DNA of 64,000 nucleotides from Tritrichomonas musculus (GCA_039105265.1 JAPFFF010000063.1:434001-498000), one strand, 5' to 3'. Shown: positions 51,314-62,830, numbered from the stretch's first letter. Notes: generated from the letters alone by a model not told the origin. A program made the numbers and translations.

Positions 51314-52510
51314 ATGAGTTCTCAAGAATACTTGGATATGATGAAGGACATCCAAGAAAGCATTCTGTATTTTCTTGAAGAAGAAGTTAATTCAGAGGAA
51401 AACTTAATGATTCTCAAGGACAAATTTAATAATTCAAAAATAAGTAATAACAAATATGATATTTTGTCATTATTGCATTTAATTTCCAAAATTGGAAATA
51501 ATCATTATCGTTTACCTAACTTTTTCAGCAAAATCGAAAAAATTTTACTGATTTTCAAAGACAGCATCCAAAAATATTTGTCAAATTTTGAAATATTCAA
51601 TATTTTTAAGAGCAACAAAAGGATTCTTTTATTTCTCATTGAACAAAAAATAATAGTTATTGATGAAAATATAGTAAAAAAAATAACAAAGACAGACAAA
51701 TACATAGAAGACAAATATCCACAGTATTTTCAACCGGAAATTCAACCATTCATCAATGAAAAATGGTTCCCAAAATATGAAAACAAAAGCAAGGAAGAAA
51801 AAGAAGAAAAAGAAAATGGATGGGTTGAAGAGATAAAGAAAGAATTACCGGAAAATTTTTATGAAAAACGAAAAAAAGGGGAAAATGACAGCCAAATCTG
51901 TGAATTGATTCGAAAAGACATGATTACAGAATTTATTGAGTACGTTGCTCGAAATTGTATTTCACTTAATGCAAAAATTCAACCATCAATTTATGAAACA
52001 AATTCATTTTTACTTATAAACCAAACAGAACCAAAACAAGATGATGACGAAGATTATGGATTAACATTGATTGAATATGCTGTATTTTTTGGCTCAATCC
52101 ATATATTTAACCACTTGCGACTTGAAGGTGTTGAATTAACGCAGTCGATGTGGTATTTTGCTATTCATGGTCAAAATGCAGAAATAATTCACTTTCTCGA
52201 AGACAACCATGTTGAATTAGACGATGAATCATGCATACAAGTCTTTTATGAATCAATCAAATGCCACCACAACGACATTGTAAATTACTTCATAAACAAC
52301 ATCTTTCAAAATGATGAAGAAAATTCACAGGATACGTTCAATCAATATCTCAAGTATTATAATTTCGCCTTTTTGAAAAAAGAGTTTATTAATGAATCTT
52401 CATTTCGCAACTTGTGCAAGTACGATTATTATACACTTGCTGATAAACTTTTAATAGATAGAGTTATTAATGTAAACGAAAAAGAAATTTTCAATATTTT
52501 GTTAATATAA
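51314..52510 (+). CDS. DUF3447/ankyrin-type protein, C-terminally short
   Basis: 398 residues, all in the helical DUF3447-like module: NFEIFNIFKSNKRILLFLIE, ICELIRKDMITEFIEYVARN, LIEYAVFFGSIHIFNHLRLE and SIKCHHNDIVNYFINN. It matches residues 1-~370 of the BspA-fused protein at 13265-15601. Family members usually continue into many ankyrin repeats. Here the frame stops at 52508-52510, and isolated ankyrin units follow at 52607, 52844 and 53299, separated by minisatellite and stops. It is therefore either a short functional protein or a truncated family member. Ankyrin-type proteins act as binding scaffolds; a specific role is unknown. Confidence 0.75.
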   Translation: MSSQEYLDMMKDIQESILYFLEEEVNSEENLMILKDKFNNSKISNNKYDILSLLHLISKIGNNHYRLPNFFSKIEKILLIFKDSIQKYLSNFEIFNIFKSNKRILLFLIEQKIIVIDENIVKKITKTDKYIEDKYPQYFQPEIQPFINEKWFPKYENKSKEEKEEKENGWVEEIKKELPENFYEKRKKGENDSQICELIRKDMITEFIEYVARNCISLNAKIQPSIYETNSFLLINQTEPKQDDDEDYGLTLIEYAVFFGSIHIFNHLRLEGVELTQSMWYFAIHGQNAEIIHFLEDNHVELDDESCIQVFYESIKCHHNDIVNYFINNIFQNDEENSQDTFNQYLKYYNFAFLKKEFINESSFRNLCKYDYYTLADKLLIDRVINVNEKEIFNILLI

Positions 52511-52546
52511 TTTAATACGATAGTTATTTAATTATGTTGAAGTCAT

Positions 52547-53023
52547 ATCATTCAATGAAATTCAGAAATATTTTTTAAAATGAAATTTAAATATATAATT
52601 TATAAAACAGCATTGTATTTGGCGGTTGAAAAAGAAAATATTGAAATCATCAAACTTTTATTAACAAACGACAGGCTTGATATTAATCTAGGATATATTT
52701 ATCATCATTTTTAATAAAACTCAAAATCATATCTTTCAATTACATTCAAAATAATATTATTCAATTACATTCAAAATCATATCATTTAATGAAATTCAGA
52801 AATATTTTTTCAATGAAATTTAAATATAATATGAATTTATAAAACAGCATTATATTTGGCTGTTGAAAAAGAAAATATTGAAATCATCAAACTTTTATTA
52901 ACAAACGACAGGCTTGATATTAATCTAGGATATATTTATCATCATTTTTAATAAAACTCAAAATCATATCTTTCAATTACATTCAAAATAATATTATTCA
53001 ATTACATTCAAAATCATATCTTT
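52547..53023 (+). repeat. 237-bp tandem duplication carrying an ankyrin unit
   Basis: 52607-52714 and 52844-52951 are near-identical copies 237 bp apart, both reading TALYLAVEKENIEIIKLLLT and ending in a stop after HHF. The flanking minisatellite is duplicated with them. Confidence 0.85.
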
Positions 53024-53397
53024 CAATACCATTCAAAATCATATCATTCAATGATATTCAAAATCATATCATTTAATGATATTCAAAATCATATCATTTA
53101 ATGATATTCAAAATCATATTATTCAATAAAATTCAAAATCATATCATTCAATTGGATTCAAAAACATACCATTCAATGAAATTCAAAATAATTTCATTCA
53201 ATACAATTCAAAATCATATCATTCAATTACATTCAAAATCATGCTATTTAATGAAATTCAAAATCAAAATATTATATATAATTATATCAAAAATTGATAA
53301 AAAGCCATTGAATCTTGCTGATGAAAAAGGAAATACTGAATTAATAAAAATTTTGGAGCAAGATAGTATCAATATTAATGTTAAAAATAAAATTTAA
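52607..53397 (+). pseudogene. Broken ankyrin-repeat tail
   Basis: Three ankyrin-repeat pieces (52607-52714, 52844-52951, 53299-53397, the last reading KPLNLADEKGNTELIKILEQ) lie downstream of the DUF3447 gene in the same orientation. Each is bounded by stops or 25-bp repeats. Likely the former C-terminal ankyrin array of that gene. Confidence 0.7.
52715..53280. repeat. 25-bp minisatellite between ankyrin units
   Basis: Units around ATTCAAAATCATATCATTCA plus ATGAA or similar, about 25 bp, in two blocks (52715-52843 and 52952-53280). A 25-bp period is not a multiple of three, so the translated phase rotates. Several units differ by one or two bases. Confidence 0.85.
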
Positions 53398-54478
53398 TTT
53401 TATTCTTAATAATATTAAAACCTAATTTATATGGTTTTTTAATTTATTAGTGACAAACTCATTCTGAAGTTACAAAGCTTCAAGTAAAATTATTATTTCC
53501 AAATTGATAGCCTTTGCTCAAAATTATGGCAAGTGATCAATTAGTTCAATTTAAAATTTATTTTTTCACTAAACATTAATTATTAATTATTAATATATAT
53601 TCGAATTTATTTGGTATTTTTTGTAATGAACAAAAAGTGTCATATATTAAAAATATAATTAAATATATTTTTTATATGTTTGTAGCAACACTAATAGACT
53701 GTTTTGGTGTTGATTCATTCTTTAAAATCAAATCATTGTGTGATTTTGAATTCCATAAAAAATGATGATAAATATTAAGAGGATTAAATATATTTTTTTT
53801 TATATATGTTTGAAAATACATAATGAAAAAATATTCTTTAATACGCATATCGCTCATATCGATTTACGTTGTCATTTATATTGGTTTGTGTCGCCATCTA
53901 CATCAATTAGTTAAATCGTTTGTATTAAATGGCACTATTTTAGTTAGCGATTTTCATCATTATCATCATTACTTTGCGATTATTTATACTAAATTTGGTT
54001 GTTCTTTGTGTCTATTTCGAGTTGAACTAACTCGTTTTTTTTTCTAAAGACAACGATCATTTTCTTGATCGTTTTTAATTCAATTTTTGAATTATATTTT
54101 AGTGGATAATCAGCATGGTTAAATATTAAACCATCTTAAACGGTTATCATGGAATAAAATAACAAACGTTATATATAATTTACCTTTAAAATAATAGTAC
54201 TCTCTAAAATTAATTTTATAAATCCATAAAAAAAAAGCATCATTTAAAATCAAACTTTTAAAAGTTGAATATTTAATAAAGAGAAATACCAATTTCGAAT
54301 CTCAAAACAAGACAAACTTTTTGAATAAAACCAAAAAAAAAAAGTTTAAATGAAAAAACAAGACAAATTAAAAATAGAATTAATATATCTCAATAAATTA
54401 ATCTGTTTTAAATCATATAATTATTGATCAAAAAAGAAAAATAATAAAACTTTTTTTTTTTTTTTTTTATTTAATTTG
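53398..54478. other. Intergenic, no gene called
   Basis: A 74-codon frame at 53823-54047 is hydrophobic/aromatic but resembles no family and is not called. The stretch from about 54185 is shared with 57110 onward and belongs to the GTPase duplication. Confidence 0.4.
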
Positions 54479-54483
54479 TCATT
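54479..54483 (+). promoter_or_regulatory. Initiator-like element of GTPase gene
   Basis: TCATT fits TCA(+1)YW, with the A 24 nt before the shared ATG at 54505. In the second, broken copy the same place reads TCAAA, which no longer fits. Confidence 0.35.
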
Positions 54484-54504
54484 GACCAATTATATTCTTT
54501 CATG

Positions 54505-55011
54505 ATGCAATTTAAAGTTATACTAATAGGAAATAGCGGTGCAGGTAAATCTGTTATATTTGAAAATTACAAAAAGGATCAACAAAAGCCCGAAGAACTC
54601 CCTCCTCCAACTATAGGTAAAGAAACTATATCCAGAGTTGTTCACACTGATCTTGGCGATGTAAAACTGTCATTGAATGACATGCCTGGACCAATGCAGT
54701 ATTCTACTATTGTCGGATCTTATGCAAGCTCAGCAAATGCAGTTATGTTATTTTTTGCAATCAATGAATCTGACTCATTCAAAGAACTTCAACCATGGTT
54801 TGAACTGATCAAAAAAAACTGTAATGATCCATTGATTTATCTCGTGGCCACAAAATCCGACTTAGAATGGAAATATACAAAAGAAGAACTTGATCAACTC
54901 TCAAAAGAAAAACATGCCGAATTATTTATTACAGCATGGAATGACTTAAATACAACAAAAGAAATGTTCAAAAAAATTGCTACTGATCTAGCCAAAAAAT
55001 CTAAATCTTAA
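54505..55011 (+). CDS. Ras-like small GTPase, divergent
   Basis: 168 residues from the second ATG (54505), chosen because the duplicate at 57405 aligns there; a first ATG at 54502 would add one Met. G1 is GNSGAGKS, the G2 Thr is in PPPTIG, G3 reads DMPGP (DxxGQ with Gln replaced by Pro), G4 reads TKSD (usual NKxD), and G5 is perhaps ITAW. The catalytic Gln is missing, so intrinsic hydrolysis is expected to be slow. The C-terminus ends KKSKS without Cys, so no prenylation. Likely a soluble divergent Rab/Ras relative with unknown partner. The stop gives TAAA. Confidence 0.85.
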   Translation: MQFKVILIGNSGAGKSVIFENYKKDQQKPEELPPPTIGKETISRVVHTDLGDVKLSLNDMPGPMQYSTIVGSYASSANAVMLFFAINESDSFKELQPWFELIKKNCNDPLIYLVATKSDLEWKYTKEELDQLSKEKHAELFITAWNDLNTTKEMFKKIATDLAKKSKS

Positions 55012-55130
55012 AAATAAATTAATTCTTGATATCTGATATTTATTTTTTATTTACTATTTATATATAGAGAACTTTCTCAGGAGACAACATTTAGTTGAAA
55101 TTGTACTATAATATTTGTTTTTGAACTATT

Positions 55131-56669
55131 ATTATGTTCTTTGATTTGTCAATATAAATATCTGTAATCTTCAAATCTCGGTTCTTTTTTGTATATATCA
55201 TTGAACAGATTTAAAAAATTTATGAATTTCTAGGTTTTGTTGTAATTATTTTTTCTTCAATTTTCAAAAATGTTTCCATTTGTGCCAAGGCAATGCTAAA
55301 TAATTAGGTAGGTTTAGCCTTAGAATGTGTTCTTTATTACAGCTTGGATAGTAGCGCCTGTTCCTATCAAATGAATTTGGAAAAATTGATTATTATATAT
55401 TAGCGATATGACCAAATAGCCTTTTAATTTGACTGATTAGAGCGTTTACTTTCAACTTTTTCAATTGAACATATTGTATTTTTAGTGATATGGCCAGATT
55501 ATTAACCCAAAAAGGACTTTCTTGATTATATTCCAACAAGTGAAAATGTGGTCAAAGCTGTTAAGAATGGTTATTTCATTGAAATATTAAGAAATGCAAA
55601 GTAGTACTTTTAAACTTGAAGCAGTTGATGTCTTTGCATTCCTCATTTCTGCTCGAACTTTTAGATTAGATGTTTCAATGAAACAACCAGAGTTGTACTT
55701 TAAAACTTGAATGTTTCCACTGGCGCCATAAGAAATGTGCCACAATCAACTTTTGATGATTTAAAACACTTTTTTTGCACTTTTAATGATATATTTTCTA
55801 TAATAATTTTTCCTGCAGCTTACAAGAATGAATCAAGGTCTTACGAAATTAATCAAAAACTTATTTCACGAAATATTAAAGAACATTCTATCAACATAAT
55901 TGAAAAACATTTATTTGTTTCTTGGTCAGCTAGATGTAGTTCCACTTATTACATTGTTCAACTATTTTGTCAAAAAAATTATTAGTTAAAACAGTTGATA
56001 AATCTACTACTTCAATTACTAAAAATTTTTTTGGCATTGTTCAAAAGACAATCAACTCAATTTCAAAATCAAACATATATTCAATTATGTGTGGAAATTG
56101 TCAAGCTTAGAAGTCAATACTGTTTACATTGAAGACAATGGTGAATTAAACTTGAAAAACTTCCAAATGAGAACAACAATTATAACAATAAGACAATGCT
56201 GAATTCTTTTTATTTGTCATTAACTTCTATTTAACCAACTTCAATATCAAGACCACTCAATAACAGCAATAACTATCATCGAAATGAAATAAATGGTCAT
56301 TATCTATTGTTTAAAATTCAATTGATAAATCATTATTGGTTATATAATCATTAAAACACAAAGAAAAAAACAAACAATTTTCTAGTCAAGTTGATCTCAA
56401 AAAAAATATTTTTTCCAAATCTTAATTTTTTGATATTACTGAAAAATGACCTTGAAAATGAACAGATATCAATGATTTAATTATTACTTTTTAATTTTAA
56501 TAAATTAAATTTTAAAATATGATTAATTTTATAAATAGTATTTTTGGTTGTTGTCAAAAAAAAAACATGAATTTTAGCTATTTTTAGAATGTTTGTATGC
56601 TTTTTTATTCTGTACTACAAGTTATTTATGTTTTATTTTTTGTTGAAAATTGTAATTTTTGGCTTGTTT
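55131..56669. other. Region with decayed coding remains
   Basis: Protein-like pieces broken by stops on the plus strand, best at 55690-55985 (NVPQSTFDDLKHFF, then YKNESRSYEINQKLISRNIK). Family not recognised. It may be one old pseudogene of about 1 kb (55270-56280). Confidence 0.35.
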
Positions 56670-57130
56670 TTAACTTCAAAATATATGCTGTCCTTCAATT
56701 TGAGATTTTTTTTGGATAAAACCTTTTTTATTAATAACATTGACATAGGAATAACAAGGTATGCATGCTGAATAAAAAATATCTATAATTCATTTTTTTT
56801 ATATTTTATATAAACTAAAAATGCAGTAAGGAAAAATGATCATTTTTTCTTTTAAAATGACAATCAATTAAAAATGACAGACAATTAATCATATATCAAT
56901 TTATTTAAGCAAGTTACATAATAATGTTAAAAAATTCAATTTTTAAAATCTAATAGAAATTCTTTTTACCCAAGTATTCTGTAATAGGTTTGTTAAATAA
57001 ATTCTTTTATATATATATATCATATAAAGAATGCATAATCAAAAATAATCATAATTTTATAAGAAAAATTTATCAAGATAATGTATATGTTGAGATATTC
57101 AAAACGAACTACACTTTAAAATAATAGAAT
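56670..57130. repeat. Dispersed intergenic repeat, copy 2
   Basis: Collinear with 25836-26290 through several conserved blocks; see copy 1. Its right end merges into the duplicated GTPase flank. Confidence 0.5.
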
Positions 57131-58030
57131 CCTCTATAATTAATCTTATAAATTCATATAAAAAAACATCAAAATCAAAAACATACCAATTTCGAATCTC
57201 AAAACAAGACAAACTTTTTGAATAAATTTAAATGAAAAAACAAGACAAATAGAATTAATCTATTTCATTAAATTAAAATATCTGTATTAAACAAAGAATT
57301 GTTTTTTGATCTAAAAAGAAAATCAAAAATCTAAAAAGCTTGATTCTTTTTTCTTTTTATTAATTTGTCAAATCGATCAATTTTTTTTTTTTTTTTTTCT
57401 CAAGATGCAATTTAAAGTTCTCTTGTTAGGAAATTGCATGGCAGGCAAATCTGTTTTATTAGAAAATTACGATAAGGATCAACAAAAGCCTGACAAATTC
57501 CCACCTCCAACTATTAACGTCGATACCAAATCCAAAGTTGTTCACACTGATCTTGGCGATGTGAAGCTATCTTTGAGTGACACATCTGGACTAATACAGC
57601 ATTCTGCTGTTATCAGATTTTATGCAAGATCAGCAAATGCTGTTATGTTATTTTTTGCAATCAATGAATCTGACTCATTCAAAGAACTTCAACCATGATT
57701 TGACTTCGTCAAAGAAAACTGTAATGATCCATTGATTTATCTCGTGGCCACAAAATCCGACTTAGAATGGAAATATACAAAAGAAGAACTTAATCAATTC
57801 TCAAAAGAAAAACATGCAGAATTATTTATTACAACAATAAATGACTTGAATACAACAAAAGAAATGTTAAAAAAAATTGCTACTGATCTAGCCAAAAAAT
57901 CTAAAGCTTAAAAATTAATTAATTCCTAATATCTTATTTCAATTTTTTATTTACTATTTATATATATAGAGAACTCTCTCATGAGTCAACACTTAGTTGA
58001 AATTGTAATATAATATTGGATTTTGAATTT
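57110..58030 (+). repeat. Segmental duplication, copy 2 (GTPase locus)
   Basis: Matches 54185-55130 on both sides of the coding region, so the unit duplicated was a whole locus with its promoter. Confidence 0.8.
57405..57911 (+). pseudogene. Small GTPase paralog with nonsense codon
   Basis: Duplicate of the gene at 54505. G1 is GNCMAGKS, G3 DTSGL, G4 TKSD. The frame is continuous to TAA 57909-57911 except for one in-frame TGA at 57696-57698, where the paralog has Trp (TGG). Without read-through only the first 97 residues are made, lacking G4 and G5. Recently inactivated, or a sequencing error. Confidence 0.8.
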
Positions 58031-58609
58031 TGTTATTATATCAAAAAAATCCAGAAAATATTTAACTCTTGAATGCTTTAATGCGTTTACAATGGAAAAT
58101 AATGCTTTCTTTTGAACCTACGAATTTTATACACACTTTATTTTATGTATGTTTTTACTTTCAAATGTTTTTGCTTTTAAAATCAATTGTCTTATTTACA
58201 AGAAGTCGATGAACTGATTTTACATCACCTTTTTTAGATGCTTCAAGAAGTTTTTGATTGTTCATATAAAAAGATGATTGGCCGAGAGCAATTAGAGTGG
58301 AAAAAAGAATTTTGTAACCCTACATTCAAAAAGTTACCATATTATTTTGAAGGTGTAAAATGGCAGAAATCCTCGATTTTGAAAAATTAACAATATGAAT
58401 CTTTCTTTTCATATAATGATGATTATTCTCTATATATAATAACGACGATTCTTTACAGATGATGACGATGTTTCCCTGCAGATAAATACTTTTTCTCCAG
58501 ATCTAATAGAAATCAATTAACATTGATTTTTTTTTTGTAACTTATTCACACTATGGGGACGAATATTATATTTGATTCTAGAAGAAAAATGATTTGCATT
58601 TATAAACTA
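58031..58609. other. Intergenic, no gene seen
   Basis: AT-rich; 58180-58380 shows weak coding-like composition with stops in all frames. Nothing assigned. Confidence 0.4.
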
Positions 58610-58772
58610 GGGAATTGCACCAAGACAAAAGATTGATTTCATGCCAGAATACTGTTTTAATTATAATATATTATAAAATTGGCCAATTTTGCCACAATTT
58701 CACCTTATTTAAAAAAAGGCCTTTTTGCCACAATTTCACCTTATTTAAAAATTGGCCTTTTTGCCATTTCCC
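58610..58772. mobile_element. Small MITE with 36-bp repeats, TA-flanked
   Basis: 163 bp. Ends GGGAATTGCA and TGCCATTTCCC are imperfectly mirrored; TA flanks at 58608-58609 and 58773-58774. Inside, GCCACAATTTCACCTTATTT recurs at a 36-bp spacing (58691, 58727, partial at 58763). Confidence 0.4.
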
Positions 58773-58849
58773 TATTTCTAAATGCCTAACTTTAACAAAT
58801 TCTCAACTGACTTTGCTTATTTAAATGTCGTTCTCTTCATCTTATTTAC

Positions 58850-61800
58850 TCAAAATCCAAATCCTTCATAAAAATATTGGTTAATTGTACGAATATTTTT
58901 GTTTTTCTCTTCAATTTCTTTAATCTTTTTCTCTCTTTCTGAAAAAAAATTTGATGTAGAAATTGGTTCTTTATAAATATTATATGTAAAATCTTTATTT
59001 TCATATTCGAAATACACAAACTCGTAATTTATGTCATTATTTAATTTATACTTTTGAATAGATTCAAATATTTCTGTTGATAATTTGAGTACACCTTTTA
59101 TATTTTTGTATTTTTGCATCTCTTCTTCAATTTCTTCTTTTGAGATTTTTGGTATTGTTATCTTCTTAATTAATGCCAAAATTAATAAAACTTTTGAAAA
59201 ATGAAAACCACTAATTGACGATTGAACTAATAATTCAATCGATTTGTCAAGATCAGTCTTGACCTTTTCTCCATAAAAATACATATGACCAAGATTATAC
59301 ATAGAAACAAAATCATTATTTAGGCGGATTGCTTCCTCAAAATATTCAATCGGATTCTTCTTATAGTCATGATGCTTATAAATAACGCCAAGATTGTTTT
59401 TTGAAAAAGAATCATTAAGATTTGAGCCATTATTGTAATGATGGATTGCTTCTTCAATATTTCTTTCAACATAAACACCTTGTGAATAAATGACTCCTAA
59501 AACAAAATGCGATTCAACAAATCCATTTTTTGCAGAGAGAGTAAAGTAGCCAATTGCAATGTTGGCATTCTGTTTAAAATAATCACCAACATAATGAAGC
59601 ATTCCAAGAATGAATTGTGCACGTGGATTATTTTTATGAGCAGCTAGTGTAAAATAATGAATGGCTTTATTTTCGTCTCTTTGGACATATTTACCCATTA
59701 AATAAAGACTTCCAAGAGTGATTTGTGCTTGTGAAATACTGTGGCCAGCAGATAATGATAAATAAAGAATAGCCTTATTAATATCTCGTTCAACATATTC
59801 TCCTTCTTCATATATTAATCCAATCTGATATTGTGCTCTTGGATCATTTTGATTAGCAGCCAGAGAAAAATAATGAATTGCTTTATTAATATCTCGTTCA
59901 ACATATTCACCTTTATAATAAAAAAATCCAAGTTGAGTTTGTGCCTTTGGATGATTTTGATTAGCAGCGAGTGAATAATAATAGATTGCTTTATTAATAT
60001 CGCGTGTGATGTATTTACCTTCCTCGTAGATTATTCCAAGAATAAATTGTGCTCTTGGATCATTTTGATTAGCAGCAAGTGAAAAATAATGAATTGCTTT
60101 ATTAATATCCCGTTCAACATATTTCCTTTCATAATAAATAAATCCAAGATTGCATTGTGCTTTGGGATCATTTTGATTAGCAGCAAGTGAATAATAATAA
60201 ATTGCTTTATTAATATCACGTTCCACATATTTTCCTTCCTCGAAAAAAAATCCAAGAAAAAATTGCGCTTTTGGCATATTTTGATTAGCGGCAAGTGAAA
60301 AATAATAAAATGCTTTATTAATATCTCGTTCGACATATACATCTTCATTATAAATTAATCCAAGAGTAAACAGTGCATTTGGATGATTTTGATTAGCAGC
60401 AAGTGTAAAATAATGAATTGATTTATTAATATCACGTTCGACATATTTACTTTTACTATAAATTGATCCAAGATTATATTGTGCTTCTGGATGATTTTGA
60501 TTGGCAGCAAGTGTAAAATAATGAATTGCTTTATTAATATCACGTTCAATATATTTACCTTCATAATACATCAATCCAAGTTGAATTTGTGCTTCTGGCT
60601 GATTTTGATTAGCAGCAAGTGTAAAATAATGAATTGATTTATTAATATCACGTTCGACATATTTACTTTTACTATAAATTGATCCAAGATTATATTGTGC
60701 TTCTGGATGATTTTGATTAGCAGCAAGTGTAAAATAATGAATTGCTTTATTTATATCTCGTTGTACATGCTTTCCTTTAAAATGAATCAAACCAAAAAAA
60801 AAATGTGCTGTTGAAACATTTTGATTAGCAGCGATTGAATTATAATAGATTGCTTTATTAATATTTTTTTGAATATATTTACCTTCATAATAAATTAGTC
60901 CAAGATTTGAACTTGATAATGGATGATTTTGGTTTGCAGAAAGTGAATAATAATGAATCGCCTTACAAACATCGCGTTTAACATATTTCCCTTCTTCATA
61001 AAACAATCCAAGTATAAACTGAGCATGTGAATGATTTTGATTAGCAGCAAGAGTATAATAATAGATTGCTTTATTATTATCACGTTCGATATATTTACCT
61101 TCATGATAAATTAATCCTAGATTAAATTGCGATCTTACATCATTTTGATTAGCAGCAAGCGAATAATAATAAATTGCTTTATTAATATCGAGTTCTACAT
61201 ACTTGCTACAATGGTAAATAAATCCTAGATAAAATTGTGCCTCTGGAATATTTTGATTAGCAGCAAGTGTAAAATAATAAATTGCTTTATTAATATCACG
61301 TTGAACATATTCACTTTGATAAATAGCCAATCCAAAATTATATTGATTATATGGATTATTCATATCTATCACAAAAGAGTTATTAATGAATGCTTCCTCT
61401 TCATTTTGTGGTGAATTAGCAACACAAGTATTTTGTTCATTTGTCATTTGATAAAAAATATCTTTATATTTCGTGGTTGAATTATCTATTGTCATCAAAT
61501 TTGTAATTAACGATGAATAATATTTTGAAAAAATGAAAATTAATTCATTAATTGTTGGACGAGTTGATCCTTCGATATTAATACATTTTTCAAATATTAT
61601 TTTCATTTCTGAAAATTCTTCATCAAAATCATTGAAAATATTTCTCAAGCATAATTCATTTGGCGCTTCTTTTTCCATGATTATAAAATATATGAGGAGT
61701 CCCAATGAATAAATATCAACTTCATATGAATAACGTTTAGATTTATCATAAATTTCAGGTGCAATGTATATTGAAAAAAAATTTTGTGTTTTTTGCATTT

Positions 61801-62830
61801 CATCTTTATTTAACATTCGATCAAAATCAATAAGCACAAGTGTTTTGTTCCCATCAATAATAAAATTATCTGGCTTTAAATCTCTGTAAATAAATTCGTT
61901 TTGATGAAGATATTCAATAACTTTAAGAAGTTCAAAAATAATTATAATTTTCTCTTCTTTATTTAATTTCATTTCTTTGATTTCATAAAGTGAGCGTCCC
62001 TTAATGTATTCAATAAAAAGACACACTTCTTTATTTATTTTGCCAATTCCATAAAATTTTGGGATTAATGGATGATGAATAATTTCATAATTTCGTTTCT
62101 CTCTCTCAAAAAGTTTTTTCCATTCGATGTCATTGAAAATTTTCATTGCGAATAATTGTTCAAGTTCAAGATGACAAATCAAAATAGTAACAGAAATTCC
62201 TGCTCCTAAATCTTTAATTTTGACGTAGTTGAAATTGTTCAATTCAATTTCAGTATTCTCATATTTGTAGTTTTCATCAAAATCAGAAAATCGATCTTTG
62301 GTCATTTTCAAATAGCTTTTTTTGACGATGAAAATTATAATACTTCGTCGGATTTCAAGCCAAATGTCTTTAATTATTTCATCTGATGGGCTTTCTACAA
62401 TAAAAAATCTTAAAAATCGTGACTTTTCGTTTTCGTTTATTTGATTGTAAATTCTTATCATTTCTTTGGACTCTTTTTCGTCGACTTTTACGTATTTTGG
62501 TATAATTTCTTCAATTTTATTCGATATTATGATGATTTTTGAGTCTTCATGATTAGAGAAAAAGCTTTCAAGAAATGAAATTGCTGTTGTTGATATTAGA
62601 ATGATTGTTTGTTCAAAGCAAATAATTAAATACTCTCCTTTGAAGCATTTTATGATATCAATAATAATAATTTTTACTATATTTTTGAGATTGTTAATGA
62701 ATGAAGCGTCTTCATTTTTCTTAATAAAATATATTTTGAAATCTTGATAGATTTTATCTAGAAATTTATTTTTCATTCTAATCTGGTGACTATTAAAAAT
62801 GCTTTGAAAATATTCTAGGTCAGAATTCAT
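58850..62830 (-). CDS. Protein kinase with ~20 Sel1 repeats
   Basis: 1326 residues. 1-200 is a helical N-terminal region of unknown kind. The kinase domain (~203-450) has glycine loop LGAGISVTI, AMKIF (Lys230), YRDLKPDN (315-322; His replaced by Tyr, catalytic Asp317, Lys319 and Asn322 kept), DFD for DFG (335-337), IAPEI, and VDIYSLGLLI. All key catalytic side chains except Gly of DFG are present, so it is probably active. About 490-1180 holds ~20 Sel1-like repeats of 36 residues (AQFxLGxIYxEGKYVERDIN, then KAIHYFSLAANQN), more diverged from one another than in the gene at 1-1986. The C-terminus (1185-1326) resembles that of that gene and ends YFYEGFGF. Such kinase-solenoid proteins are a large trichomonad family, likely recruiting partners to the kinase. 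Confidence 0.9.
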   Translation of the reverse strand: MNSDLEYFQSIFNSHQIRMKNKFLDKIYQDFKIYFIKKNEDASFINNLKNIVKIIIIDIIKCFKGEYLIICFEQTIILISTTAISFLESFFSNHEDSKIIIISNKIEEIIPKYVKVDEKESKEMIRIYNQINENEKSRFLRFFIVESPSDEIIKDIWLEIRRSIIIFIVKKSYLKMTKDRFSDFDENYKYENTEIELNNFNYVKIKDLGAGISVTILICHLELEQLFAMKIFNDIEWKKLFEREKRNYEIIHHPLIPKFYGIGKINKEVCLFIEYIKGRSLYEIKEMKLNKEEKIIIIFELLKVIEYLHQNEFIYRDLKPDNFIIDGNKTLVLIDFDRMLNKDEMQKTQNFFSIYIAPEIYDKSKRYSYEVDIYSLGLLIYFIIMEKEAPNELCLRNIFNDFDEEFSEMKIIFEKCINIEGSTRPTINELIFIFSKYYSSLITNLMTIDNSTTKYKDIFYQMTNEQNTCVANSPQNEEEAFINNSFVIDMNNPYNQYNFGLAIYQSEYVQRDINKAIYYFTLAANQNIPEAQFYLGFIYHCSKYVELDINKAIYYYSLAANQNDVRSQFNLGLIYHEGKYIERDNNKAIYYYTLAANQNHSHAQFILGLFYEEGKYVKRDVCKAIHYYSLSANQNHPLSSSNLGLIYYEGKYIQKNINKAIYYNSIAANQNVSTAHFFFGLIHFKGKHVQRDINKAIHYFTLAANQNHPEAQYNLGSIYSKSKYVERDINKSIHYFTLAANQNQPEAQIQLGLMYYEGKYIERDINKAIHYFTLAANQNHPEAQYNLGSIYSKSKYVERDINKSIHYFTLAANQNHPNALFTLGLIYNEDVYVERDINKAFYYFSLAANQNMPKAQFFLGFFFEEGKYVERDINKAIYYYSLAANQNDPKAQCNLGFIYYERKYVERDINKAIHYFSLAANQNDPRAQFILGIIYEEGKYITRDINKAIYYYSLAANQNHPKAQTQLGFFYYKGEYVERDINKAIHYFSLAANQNDPRAQYQIGLIYEEGEYVERDINKAILYLSLSAGHSISQAQITLGSLYLMGKYVQRDENKAIHYFTLAAHKNNPRAQFILGMLHYVGDYFKQNANIAIGYFTLSAKNGFVESHFVLGVIYSQGVYVERNIEEAIHHYNNGSNLNDSFSKNNLGVIYKHHDYKKNPIEYFEEAIRLNNDFVSMYNLGHMYFYGEKVKTDLDKSIELLVQSSISGFHFSKVLLILALIKKITIPKISKEEIEEEMQKYKNIKGVLKLSTEIFESIQKYKLNNDINYEFVYFEYENKDFTYNIYKEPISTSNFFSEREKKIKEIEEKNKNIRTINQYFYEGFGF

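Larger units (their letters stand above)
54185..55130 (+). repeat. Segmental duplication, copy 1 (GTPase locus)
   Basis: About 0.93 kb including 5' flank, coding region and 3' flank matches 57110-58030. Flank words such as CCAATTTCGAATCTCAAAAC and AATGAAAAAACAAGACAAAT are shared. Confidence 0.8.

Noticed and set aside
53823-54047. 74-codon hydrophobic frame
   Set aside because: Composition explained by AT-rich DNA; no signal-peptide architecture or family likeness strong enough.
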